64,000 bases of DNA from an uncultured Clostridia bacterium (lineage in GTDB: Bacteria; Bacillota; Clostridia; UMGS1883): the NCBI GenBank assembly GCA_934454525.1, contig CAKSFM010000003.1, positions 62,001-126,000 of the forward strand, written 5' to 3'. Shown here piece after piece: positions 24,975 to 33,940 of this stretch (position 1 is its first letter; each line of letters opens with the position of its first letter). The notes below the pieces were generated by a model. The model was not told the origin of the DNA. It saw only the letters and a program-made list of their open reading frames with translations, and did no database searches. A program made the position numbers and the translations under genes.

Positions 24975-25589
24975 TTATTCCATGCTCATTACCGCGCCGG
25001 CTATAAATGCTGCCTGTAACCTGCGCATATAAAAATTAAAGTGAGCATAATCTATATAAATTTCGCCTGTATTTGAGCTTACGAACTTGTGTAAGTCTAT
25101 GACAGCCGCATTATGTAAATGCGCAACCTTCACCGCAACCTCATTATACGCTGCCACATCTTTGTTATATCTCTTTATTCCTGCCGGGATTAATGTATTG
25201 TGCATTTCCTCTAAAACGGGAGTGGTCGTCATAAATATGCATTTCACATTATTTTCGTTCATAATTTTATAAATTTCATTTAAATTGCTTTCATAATCCT
25301 CAATACCGACCTGAAGCCTTTCCTCCGGTACCTTGCGCTTTATATCATGCAGTCCGCAATTAAATAAAAAAACATCAAAATTAAGTCCCGTGTCCTTTTG
25401 TCTTTCCTTTATATGCTTGAGAACCATTGAACTGTCTCCGCCGTTTCCTCCCACCGCACTGTCAATTTTTTTTAATGCTTCCTCTCTTCCGGGTTTAGAA
25501 TAAATTTCATATTCCCAGCTTAAATATTCATTAAGATACGATGCATAATGCAAGTTTATGCTGTCTCCCAGCATTAACATTTTTTTCAT
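24975..25589 (-). CDS. SGNH/GDSL-family hydrolase (probable glycan O-acyl esterase)
   Basis: The 204-residue protein has the SGNH blocks: nucleophile serine in MLGDSINLHY (block I) at residue 9, glycine in NGGDSSM, asparagine in FNCGLHD, and the final catalytic Asp/His in YIDYAHFNFY. It has no signal peptide. Enzymes of this type deacetylate sugars in many polysaccharide-utilisation loci. Its place between an (alpha/alpha)6 glycosidase and the GH110-like enzyme suggests it removes ester groups from imported oligosaccharides. The acyl group and sugar are unknown. Confidence 0.85.
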   Translation of the reverse strand: MKKMLMLGDSINLHYASYLNEYLSWEYEIYSKPGREEALKKIDSAVGGNGGDSSMVLKHIKERQKDTGLNFDVFLFNCGLHDIKRKVPEERLQVGIEDYESNLNEIYKIMNENNVKCIFMTTTPVLEEMHNTLIPAGIKRYNKDVAAYNEVAVKVAHLHNAAVIDLHKFVSSNTGEIYIDYAHFNFYMRRLQAAFIAGAVMSME

Positions 25590-25609
25590 ATGTAATCCCC
25601 TTTCTCATT

Positions 25610-27055
25610 TTACTGACCGCTGATTTCCATACTGTTATTTTCATATAAAATTGTGTATTTTCTGCCGTTAATATGCAAATTTTCCACTTTGAAATAATTC
25701 CAGTTATCGGGAATAATCGGATTAACCGTAACTCTTCCGTTTTGTATCTTTATACCTAAAAGGTCATTTAACACAATGTCACAAAACGTTGAATGATTAT
25801 AGTCCTTTCCTCTTTCGTAGCCGCCTTTAATCCAGCCTCTCTCTTTAAGATAGTTTCTGCTGTACCACTGACCGCTGCGCGGATCTATAACCTCGTCAAT
25901 CCACGGTTTTGTATTCCCTTTCTCGTCCTTAATATGCTGCGAAATTGCATATTGACGAAGAACGGCATAAAAATCCTCTTTGGTGATAACCTGCTGATTA
26001 TAATTATGAAGCAAATTCCCCATGGCTCTCAAAGTTTGAGCAGTAGCAAAAGGCCAAATATAGCCATTCCAAAGGCATTCATGGTCAACCTCATATAAAA
26101 ACCGCTGATGGTTTTGCTCCGCAGTTGTTATTCCGTAGGGATTCATAAAGCCTTCACTTGTTTTAAGATATGAAAAGGCATTTTCCATCCCCTCCTCCGG
26201 AAGATTAAAATACCAGGGTATGTACCCCACAAGCTCACGGGCATCTCTGTTCTCCGGCATTTTGCCAAAGGACAGATTTCCGTTTTTATCCGTTTTATAG
26301 TATGATTTAAAAAAATCGCCATCCCACAGTTTTTCCGTGATAAGCTTACGGATATGCTCTCCTTTTTCGGCATATTGCGCAGCAAGCTCTTTTTTTCCTG
26401 CAATTTCGGCAAATTCAGCAATGGCAAACGCATCAGCCGCCATATACGAATTAAGCGTCGGGCGAAAACCTCTTTCGCCCTTTAACCTTTCGGAGGTTCC
26501 GCTTATTGTATATTCCATTGCATCATAATTATCAACCGACCAGAACAAGCCGCACGGCTCCGAATGCTCTCTTTCCCAATAGGAATAGTACCGGCACAGT
26601 TCATCAAGATTATCCGTACCGATGCTGTAATCTCCGTTTAACTCACAATACTCCAGCATTGCTGAAACCAGCCACATACTGTAAACATATCCCTCATCGC
26701 TTCTGTTAAGCCAAAAACGGATATAATCCTCAAGGCAGCTTTTAGAGTTTTTCAGCCATCTGCCCTCAGCCAAATGGTGACCTGCCGCCGCGTTAATGCT
26801 GTTGTACTCTTTTGCCCACGGAACATCAGGCATAAACTCTGTAATTATATACCCCTCAGGGGTGGATTTAATGTGTTTGCGGTAAACCCACCACCTGAAA
26901 TAATATATTTCTTCCAAGAGCTTATCCGGGCAGTCAAGCAAAGGAATGTTTTCTTTCATCCAAATGTATGCGTTGTCGTTTGTTATATCGCCCGAATAAC
27001 ATTCTTCATCAGAACAATTGAATTTGCCTACGTATTCCCGTAATTTCTCAGTCAT
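25610..27055 (-). CDS. MGH1-like (alpha/alpha)6-barrel glycoside hydrolase
   Basis: The 481-residue cytosolic protein matches the mannosylglycerate-hydrolase-like (MGH1) (alpha/alpha)6 barrel group, related to GH63 and trehalase-type enzymes. Typical pieces are YYFRWWVYRKHI, LFWSVDNYDAMEYTISGT, RPTLNSYMAADAFAIA, DHECLWNGYIWPFATAQTL and the late DYNHSTFCDIVLNDLLG. The conserved Asp and Glu in WSVDNYD and PWIDEVID are candidates for the catalytic acids. No signal peptide is present. It follows the importer genes closely, so its substrate is presumably an oligosaccharide the importer delivers. The linkage specificity cannot be told. Confidence 0.8.
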   Translation of the reverse strand: MTEKLREYVGKFNCSDEECYSGDITNDNAYIWMKENIPLLDCPDKLLEEIYYFRWWVYRKHIKSTPEGYIITEFMPDVPWAKEYNSINAAAGHHLAEGRWLKNSKSCLEDYIRFWLNRSDEGYVYSMWLVSAMLEYCELNGDYSIGTDNLDELCRYYSYWEREHSEPCGLFWSVDNYDAMEYTISGTSERLKGERGFRPTLNSYMAADAFAIAEFAEIAGKKELAAQYAEKGEHIRKLITEKLWDGDFFKSYYKTDKNGNLSFGKMPENRDARELVGYIPWYFNLPEEGMENAFSYLKTSEGFMNPYGITTAEQNHQRFLYEVDHECLWNGYIWPFATAQTLRAMGNLLHNYNQQVITKEDFYAVLRQYAISQHIKDEKGNTKPWIDEVIDPRSGQWYSRNYLKERGWIKGGYERGKDYNHSTFCDIVLNDLLGIKIQNGRVTVNPIIPDNWNYFKVENLHINGRKYTILYENNSMEISGQ

Positions 27056-27067
27056 TTTACTCAGTCC

Positions 27068-28348
27068 TTATTGTTCCAATACTTTGGTTACAGTCTTATG
27101 CAGTTCATTAATTCCCTTATCAAAATCAACTAATCCGTTAAGCATTTTAAGAATGATCTCATCAGCTTTCGGCCTCCATTCCTCAAAAGTTCCGTTCTCA
27201 AACATTGTGCTTCCGAATTCATCAAGTCCTTTATAAAATGCGCCCATATTTGCGGGAGAAGTTTCTTTCGAAGCAAGATACTCCAGAGCGGAATTTTTAA
27301 CAGGTATACCGTCCAGAAGAGTGTCTGCCAAAATTTTCTGAGACTCATCATTCAAATAATATTTTATGAAAGTCCAGGCTGCCTCCTGCTCTGCCTTTGA
27401 AGACTGTGCATTTATGACCCAGAGATTAGGCACATAAACGCAGGGACGTCTGCCGCATTCTCCGTACGGCATAATCTGCGCATCGTATTCAAATCCATCG
27501 GATTTATTGGTTTCTATAACGGTGGCGGTAGATTGAAGCGCAATATACATTCCTATTTTCCCCATATAAAATGCCGCTGTGCCGCCGTTTGCGGCAGCCC
27601 ATTCCGCATCACATGTAATTCCCTCGGTACGGGGTTCTATAAACTTTTTAAGTCCTGCTATTGTTTTTTTGTCATTAAACATTGACTTTGTCCTTGTTTC
27701 ATCAAGCGGCGCTCCGCCCTCGGCAAGAACAAACGGCAGCCAGCCGGAAGAAATGTTAGTACCGTACATTATACCGTACTGATCAATTTTGCCGTCACCG
27801 TCCACATCCCTGGTAAGCTTTTTTGCCATCTCCATCATATCATCAAATGTCCAGTCCTCACCGGGATATTCAAGACCTGCTTCATCAAAGAGCGTCTTGT
27901 TGTAAAAAACCGCCAAAGAGTTTATACCGTGAGGTATGCCCCAAATCTTTCCGTCCGCATCCTGTCCGGAAAACAAGGTTTTTGAATACTCGGAGACATC
28001 TATATCCGACTTGACTTTTTCGCTGAGGTCAAGAGCATTCCCCATTGCCCCCATTGTTGCTATATGTCCCGAATCACTTATAAAAAGTGCGGGGGCATTG
28101 CCCGATGATGTCTGAAGCTTGACTTTCTTCTTAAATTCCACCCACGGCGTTTCATCAACATCAAGCTTAATTTCAGGATGTTCTTTCTCAAAATTCTCAA
28201 CTATTTCCCATGCCGTAATATCGCCTCCGTTCGGCATTCCGACCCTGATAGTTATTGTGCCGTCGCTGCTTGTTTCCTTTTTTCCGCAGCCTGCCAGCGC
28301 CGAAACACTTATAATAACCACTAAGCAAATAACAAATATTTTTTTCAT
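27068..28348 (-). CDS. CUT1 sugar-binding lipoprotein
   Basis: The 426-residue protein is an extracellular solute-binding protein of family 1. It starts with a lipoprotein signal peptide, MKKIFVICLVVIISVSALAG with cysteine next (LAGC), so it is anchored to the outer face of the membrane. Mature sequence features include TITIRVGMPNGGD, GKIWGIPHGINSLAVFYNKTLF and a C-terminal QEAAWTFIKYYLNDESQ, all usual for maltose-type binding proteins. The start ATG at 28348 follows AAGGAGG. It forms an importer with the next two genes. Confidence 0.93.
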   Translation of the reverse strand: MKKIFVICLVVIISVSALAGCGKKETSSDGTITIRVGMPNGGDITAWEIVENFEKEHPEIKLDVDETPWVEFKKKVKLQTSSGNAPALFISDSGHIATMGAMGNALDLSEKVKSDIDVSEYSKTLFSGQDADGKIWGIPHGINSLAVFYNKTLFDEAGLEYPGEDWTFDDMMEMAKKLTRDVDGDGKIDQYGIMYGTNISSGWLPFVLAEGGAPLDETRTKSMFNDKKTIAGLKKFIEPRTEGITCDAEWAAANGGTAAFYMGKIGMYIALQSTATVIETNKSDGFEYDAQIMPYGECGRRPCVYVPNLWVINAQSSKAEQEAAWTFIKYYLNDESQKILADTLLDGIPVKNSALEYLASKETSPANMGAFYKGLDEFGSTMFENGTFEEWRPKADEIILKMLNGLVDFDKGINELHKTVTKVLEQ

Positions 28349-28361
28349 TACAAATTCCTCC

Positions 28362-29198
28362 TTAACCTTTAACGCTCCCCGAAACGAGTCCGGCGACAAA
28401 TTGCTTTTGTGCAAAGAAATAAATTATCAGCGTCGGCAGCATTGCCAGCACCGAAGCTGCCAGCAAAATTTCCAGATTGTTATCCTCAAAGGTTCCTTTC
28501 AAATAAAGAAGCCCTATGGAAATCGTATATTTTTCTTTTGACGTTAAATATACAAGAGGCTGAAACATATTATTCCAATGCGTAATAAAGCTTTGTACTA
28601 CAACCGTTGCAATAACTGTCTTTGCAAGCGGAAGATAAATTCCGAAAAATATTTTCGGCGGTGCAGCTCCGTCAACCAATGCCGCTTCATACAATTCATT
28701 CGGAATACTTAAAAAATTCTGTCTGAACAAAAATGTTATCATTGCCGACCCGAAAAATGCCGGCAAAATAAGCGGTACATATGTATCTAATGCCCCGAGC
28801 ATTTGCCACATAATATAGTGAACTATGATTGTTATATTTCCCGGAAGCATCATGGTGCACAGCACCGTAAAGAAAAGAAAGTCCGAGCCTTTAAACTTGT
28901 ATTTTGCGAATCCAAAACCAATAAATGCATTTGAAAAAACCGTACCGACAACTGCTAATACCGTAACAAAAAGAGTGTTTGCCGCATATTTAAGCATATT
29001 TGCCTCGTTAAGCGCTCTCAGATAATTATCAAACCGGAACGGGGGTTTGAAAAACAGAGGCGGCGTCCGATAGGCAAGTCCCGGCCCCTGCAATGATACC
29101 GAAAGAGCCCACAGAAACGGAAATATCATAACAACAGCTCCAAGCGCAAGGCATGTTACAAGCATTGCGGTTTTGAACTTTCCGTTCGATTTAAGCAT
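28362..29198 (-). CDS. CUT1 sugar importer permease, MalG type
   Basis: The 278-residue membrane protein has six helices and the ATPase-contacting EAA loop YEAALVDGAAPPKIFFGIYLP, the MalG-type signature. It ends with the family's AGLVSGSVKG tail. The start at 29198 lies behind AGAGGT and overlaps the previous permease gene by 8 bases. No ATPase gene is in the operon, so a shared MsmX/MsmK-type ATPase encoded elsewhere must power it. Confidence 0.93.
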   Translation of the reverse strand: MLKSNGKFKTAMLVTCLALGAVVMIFPFLWALSVSLQGPGLAYRTPPLFFKPPFRFDNYLRALNEANMLKYAANTLFVTVLAVVGTVFSNAFIGFGFAKYKFKGSDFLFFTVLCTMMLPGNITIIVHYIMWQMLGALDTYVPLILPAFFGSAMITFLFRQNFLSIPNELYEAALVDGAAPPKIFFGIYLPLAKTVIATVVVQSFITHWNNMFQPLVYLTSKEKYTISIGLLYLKGTFEDNNLEILLAASVLAMLPTLIIYFFAQKQFVAGLVSGSVKG

Positions 29199-30069
29199 AA
29201 TATACATACCTCTTTTCTATAAGCTTTTGCAGCCATGTCAGAACAGCCATAACCGCAAATGCAATCCATGAAATTGCCGAAGCCAAACCAAGCTTGTTGT
29301 AAACAAATGCATTGTTGTATATAAGCGAACCGATAACTTTAACATCTGCTCCCGTATTGGCATTTGAAGCCATTATATAGAAGGGGTCAAATATCTGCAT
29401 GGCATTTATAACGCCTATAACAAGCAAAAAGTAAAGCGTTGGCGTGAGCAGCGGCACGGTAATGGAAAAGAACTTGCGAACCGAACCGGCGCCGTCAATA
29501 TCGGCGGCCTCCATAACGTCCTCGCTTATATTCTGAAGTCCGCCGAGCAGATAAAGCGATGTATAACCTAATCCTTTCCAGACATTCATGAGTGAAACGC
29601 CCACAACAAATTCAAACCAATTGCTTGAAAATGTATAATTGAACGGACCTAAGCCTATAAAGGACAACAGATAGTTAATAACGCCGTATGACGGGTTATA
29701 CATATATGACCACACGAAGCTGACCGCAACCATCGGCGTCAGAACAGGGAGAAAGTACATTGTTCTGAAAACGCCTATGCCCTTGCATTTTTGATTTAAC
29801 GCAACTGCAATTATACATCCCAAAAAAAGCTGAAGAAATTCTGTTATAATGCCATACACAAACACATTTCTGAATGATGTCCAAACCTCCGGATCAGTAA
29901 CGGCGTTAATATAATTTTTCATCCCGACCCATTTCGGGGGATTAAAAATATTGTAATCGGTAAAGGACAGATATCCCGAAAAAACAACTGCCGATAATGT
30001 AAAAATACTAAAACCGATAAGATACGGCGCAATAAAAAACCAACCCCACCGCATATGTTTTTTTGTCAT
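29191..30069 (-). CDS. CUT1 sugar importer permease, MalF type
   Basis: The 292-residue membrane protein begins with a helix in WGWFFIAPYLIGFSIFTL and has the EAA loop DVMEAADIDGAGSVRKFFSI. Sequence such as RTMYFLPVLTPMVAVSFVW is typical for the partner that contacts the binding protein. It forms a heterodimer with the MalG-type protein encoded next and sits two bases after the SLH protein gene, so transport and surface display are made from one message. Confidence 0.93.
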   Translation of the reverse strand: MTKKHMRWGWFFIAPYLIGFSIFTLSAVVFSGYLSFTDYNIFNPPKWVGMKNYINAVTDPEVWTSFRNVFVYGIITEFLQLFLGCIIAVALNQKCKGIGVFRTMYFLPVLTPMVAVSFVWSYMYNPSYGVINYLLSFIGLGPFNYTFSSNWFEFVVGVSLMNVWKGLGYTSLYLLGGLQNISEDVMEAADIDGAGSVRKFFSITVPLLTPTLYFLLVIGVINAMQIFDPFYIMASNANTGADVKVIGSLIYNNAFVYNKLGLASAISWIAFAVMAVLTWLQKLIEKRYVYYA

Positions 30070-30071
30070 TT

Positions 30072-32756
30072 TTACTCGCCCCCTTCATAAACGACAACCA
30101 ATTTAACATTTGTTGATTGGCTGTAGATAAACACCTTATCGCCTGCCTGCAGGCGGTAAGCGGAGTATTCCTCAATATTTTTTGCAGATGCGTCAAATTT
30201 AAAAAACGCTGTGTTTTTAATGAACGGGAAAACTCTTTCGTAGACCTCGCTTCCGTCCGGTGACGGAACATTTATTCTTACCGCATTGTCCATCACCTTG
30301 GAAATTTCAGCATATGTATAATACTTAATTGCATATACATTATTTTTTGAAGGCGCGCCTGTGCTCATTATTTCATTCGGCATATCTGTTCCTGTCCTAT
30401 ATACCAAAAGAAGAGCCGAAACCTTACCTGCCGGAGTATTGATATACTGAACAACATCGCCTTTCTTCAGTTTCTCCGGAGAGGTATAGTTAATACCGTT
30501 TTTGCGATACTTTACAAAATCGCTTGCTTCACCGGTATAATCAATAATAGCGGAGCTTGGAATACACACCTCAAGATCCTCCGGAACAGTAAGCGTTACC
30601 GGGGTTAATCCGGAATTGACAGTAAGCTTAACGGCGTCGTCACCCGAATTGTCATATCCGAACGCACATTTGGAAATAACGCCGACCGTCGGCGATGCGC
30701 TTTCAAAAAACGAATCCGTAAAACCCATAACAACTGCCGAAGCACGGCTGTTTAAATCGACGTCATAAATTTTAACCTTTTCATAGCTCCTGTCTCCATA
30801 GAGATTATTTCTTTTTATAATATGGAATTTTTCTTCGTCATCCATGTCATCCGGAACAACAAAAATCATGGTGTTATCGGTAATAATATACCTCGAAGCA
30901 AACATATTCATATTTCCTGCACGATACTGCACTGAAGAAAGATTGTCGCTTAAAGTAAAATTAATTTCTCTCAGTTCTTCACTGAATTCCGATGCATTTT
31001 TCGCGCTGTTGATTTTTGTTATTTGATTCTCGGAATTTTTCTCATATGTTATTAACTGCGTTTCGGCAGCTCCCGCACTGTAAAAACTAAAATCGTTATA
31101 TATTGCCCTGTCACTCATTTTATTTCCGTTTATTGTTAATTTTTCGGAGAGCTTATAACTGCGGAACGCTCCGTCCTTGTCAAAAACCTTTATATAAACA
31201 CTGTCTTTTAAACTGTCTTTGTCATCACGGATTTCCATAAGGTAGGCGTAATTTCTAAAAAGTGAGGTATCATATTCCGCTGCTGCTATTTCTCCGCAAT
31301 AATTAAGATAAAACAAACCTTTTTTCCCAAGTTCAACGCTTCCGTATTTGGAATTTTTATCAATGCACGGATCTGTTTTATAATCAATTCCGTCTATGGT
31401 AATATCCTCATTGTTTTTTGCCGAGCAAGTTCCCTCAACCTTGTTTTTCGACAGCTTCATGTTATAAACCTTACCGTCTGTGCTTTTTGAAACAGAAAGT
31501 ATGTCCATTGCTTCAAGCTCATCTGCGCTTACAATATTCCCATCGGCATCCGTAAGGCTAAAGCGTACCTTTTCCTTTTCCGAAAGAGCAATTTTCTCAT
31601 ATTCTTCCGGAGCGTACTTAAAATAAATAACCTCGTCCTCGGAAACATATCTGTCCACAATAAGGTTTACATAATGATTCACAAACATTACGTCATATTT
31701 ACCGTCACCATCGGAATCAAGCATTCTGATTTCCCCGTTATTCAAGGGAACATCCTCATAGCTCCACGACACCTTCGCGCTGCCGTTATAAATAAAATCC
31801 GCATTATCATACAAGCTTATATGTTTATATTTTCCGTCATCATCTTTATATTTAATCTCATCCGATGATATATCTGCTATATCTCTTGAATAGAAAACAA
31901 TCTCTTCGTTTTTATTCGACGGCTCATAAAATGTTACTATTGTATCATTTTTATCGACATAACACACAAGCAGCTTGCCCAGATACGAATGTATGTCTGC
32001 TGAATTTACGCGGTACACCTCTCCTCCAAGCTTTACCCGGTTTTCATCAAGCCCGCTTGTTCCGGTAAGCTCCGTAAGATTATTCGCTGTAAGCTGCCCT
32101 TTAACGACCTTCAAATCAAAATTTTTCGAAAGAAGCAGCTCACCGTCCGACACTTTATAACTGATGTTTTCGCCGTTTATACCTGTTTCTTCCATAACTC
32201 CCGTTTCCAGAGTATTTAAAATCATTTTGCAAAGGCTTCCGAAACGGACTGCTGAATTTCCTTTCGCTGCTGTTCCCGAAAGAATACCGATTTCCTTTGC
32301 CACACTTATATATCCGTAAGGATATCCGCCTTTTCTTTCGGCATACCGGCTGTAACCGGCAAGCGAAACCAGAACTTTTACTGCCTCGTTATATGTAACT
32401 GCTTCAAACGGCTGAAAACTTCCGTCAAAATATCCGTTAAATATTCCCATGTCATAAGCAGCCTGAATATAACCTGATTTCACCTCGTCTTTGGCAACAT
32501 CCTTAAAAACAGTGTCCGCTGCCTTTATATTGTTTGCCGCATTGTTGATTTTTACCGCAATTTCCGCAAGGTCACGCCGCTGTATTATACCGTCTGCCGT
32601 GGTATCATCAAGGGTAACGAGCTTTAAATCCAAAACAACCTTTATAGCTTCGCTGTAGGAATTTTCATCTGTTTCGGCATATACGTCTGTATCAAAGGAA
32701 GAAATGCAGCAAAACATAGAAAATATTAACAACAAAGATATTATCTTTAATTTCAT
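30072..32756 (-). CDS. Secreted SLH-domain protein (N-terminal SLH modules)
   Basis: The 894-residue protein has a signal peptide (hydrophobic core ISLLLIFSMFCCISS, then a likely cut near DVYAET). S-layer homology sequence follows in the first 200 residues, with RRDLAEIAVKIN, FKDVAKDEVKSGYIQAAYDM, FNGYFDGSFQPFEAVTYNEA and GILSG. The remaining 650 residues are beta-rich, with many aspartates, and match no family I know. SLH modules bind pyruvylated secondary wall polymers, so the protein should be held on the cell surface. It directly precedes the importer genes (2-base gap), which suggests it holds or presents glycan to the uptake system. Confidence 0.85.
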   Translation of the reverse strand: MKLKIISLLLIFSMFCCISSFDTDVYAETDENSYSEAIKVVLDLKLVTLDDTTADGIIQRRDLAEIAVKINNAANNIKAADTVFKDVAKDEVKSGYIQAAYDMGIFNGYFDGSFQPFEAVTYNEAVKVLVSLAGYSRYAERKGGYPYGYISVAKEIGILSGTAAKGNSAVRFGSLCKMILNTLETGVMEETGINGENISYKVSDGELLLSKNFDLKVVKGQLTANNLTELTGTSGLDENRVKLGGEVYRVNSADIHSYLGKLLVCYVDKNDTIVTFYEPSNKNEEIVFYSRDIADISSDEIKYKDDDGKYKHISLYDNADFIYNGSAKVSWSYEDVPLNNGEIRMLDSDGDGKYDVMFVNHYVNLIVDRYVSEDEVIYFKYAPEEYEKIALSEKEKVRFSLTDADGNIVSADELEAMDILSVSKSTDGKVYNMKLSKNKVEGTCSAKNNEDITIDGIDYKTDPCIDKNSKYGSVELGKKGLFYLNYCGEIAAAEYDTSLFRNYAYLMEIRDDKDSLKDSVYIKVFDKDGAFRSYKLSEKLTINGNKMSDRAIYNDFSFYSAGAAETQLITYEKNSENQITKINSAKNASEFSEELREINFTLSDNLSSVQYRAGNMNMFASRYIITDNTMIFVVPDDMDDEEKFHIIKRNNLYGDRSYEKVKIYDVDLNSRASAVVMGFTDSFFESASPTVGVISKCAFGYDNSGDDAVKLTVNSGLTPVTLTVPEDLEVCIPSSAIIDYTGEASDFVKYRKNGINYTSPEKLKKGDVVQYINTPAGKVSALLLVYRTGTDMPNEIMSTGAPSKNNVYAIKYYTYAEISKVMDNAVRINVPSPDGSEVYERVFPFIKNTAFFKFDASAKNIEEYSAYRLQAGDKVFIYSQSTNVKLVVVYEGGE

Positions 32757-33940
32757 TCTGTTTTTTCACTCCCTCCGATAACAACGCCCTCGGTGCAAGC
32801 CATAATATTTGCAGAGCTGTCAATTAAAATGACCTTGACCATGCAGTTCTCACGCTCTGCAAAAAAATCGGGAGTTATATCAAAATTAATATTTTTTGCA
32901 ACTGACTGCCCGAGAGCAACCACCCCGCTCATTGAGGAATACGGCACAAGCATCCGTTTTCCGTCCTCAGTGAAAACGCCCGCAAAAAGCTGCGCCCTGC
33001 CTGCACCGGTAAACTCTTTTTGAATATTAACCGTTACAGTAAATTTTGTGTCCTCCTGAGTAAGTTCGCTAAGACCGGAAATCTCTTTTCCCGAAGTGTT
33101 TTTCAGCAAACACTCGCCGATTTTCCACCTTGCAAGGTCAATTTCCGCATGCACTTCAGCCGAATTTCCAAGTCCGTCGGAAGCTTTTGCGGACAAGGTG
33201 TACCTGCTGAGCGGCTTAACGTTTTCGGCACGATATGTCATATCCTCTCCAATCTGAATCTCTTCATTATTCAGAAAATACTTCACGCTTGCAATCCCGA
33301 TGTTATCTGTCGCTTCAGGAAACACGGCTGTAAATGAGGTCATACTGTCTGCTTCAACGGAGATTTCTCCATTAAATGAAGGCGGCTCGGTATCGGCATA
33401 TGCTGCTATATCCTCATATAAGGTTTCGGTATTCAATACATACTCAAGATCGTTTGTTATCATAACGGCGGAACAGCAGAATGACGGATAACCGGTTGAC
33501 AATGCAATGCGATGCAGACCCGGTTTTAAATGAAATGCCTTCTTGCTTCTCGACCATGTAAAGGCATCCCCCTCACTGCTTTGAAATTTATTTTCATCCG
33601 TTTCTCCGTCTACGGTAACATATCCGTACCTTGTTCCGAAGCCGGAGGACGAATCCCACACCATTGCCCATATAACATAATTCCCCTCATCGGCAACGTA
33701 AAAATCAGCTGTGGCACCGGGGCCCTGCCATGCAGAGTCCTTAAGATAGCCCCCGGGAATCGAATACTTGTATTTATGTTCATCGTTTTGAATTGTCCAG
33801 CCGCCGCCCTCGGGAAGTGTGAAATTATTCGTCCTCAAAAGCATATATGTATTTTCACTTTCCGCCATGGCAGCCGAAGCATATGCAAAGCTTATAAAAA
33901 GGATCATCATCAGCAGCAACGATTTAATTTTCACTTTCAT
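32753..33940 (-). CDS. Secreted beta-sandwich protein with Ig-like domains
   Basis: The 395-residue protein has a signal peptide (MKVKIKSLLLMMILFISFAY, cut near AMAES). The first part, with ADFYVADEGNYVIWAMVWD and KPGLHRIALSTGY, resembles carbohydrate-binding modules of the golvesin/CBM6-like kind found in surface glycan proteins. The middle contains an Ig-like or fibronectin-like repeat (TDNIGIASVKYFLNNEEI and SRYTLSAKASDGLGN). No catalytic motif is seen. It overlaps both neighbours by 4 bases between two SLH genes, so a surface glycan-binding role is likely but not shown. Confidence 0.75.
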   Translation of the reverse strand: MKVKIKSLLLMMILFISFAYASAAMAESENTYMLLRTNNFTLPEGGGWTIQNDEHKYKYSIPGGYLKDSAWQGPGATADFYVADEGNYVIWAMVWDSSSGFGTRYGYVTVDGETDENKFQSSEGDAFTWSRSKKAFHLKPGLHRIALSTGYPSFCCSAVMITNDLEYVLNTETLYEDIAAYADTEPPSFNGEISVEADSMTSFTAVFPEATDNIGIASVKYFLNNEEIQIGEDMTYRAENVKPLSRYTLSAKASDGLGNSAEVHAEIDLARWKIGECLLKNTSGKEISGLSELTQEDTKFTVTVNIQKEFTGAGRAQLFAGVFTEDGKRMLVPYSSMSGVVALGQSVAKNINFDITPDFFAERENCMVKVILIDSSANIMACTEGVVIGGSEKTE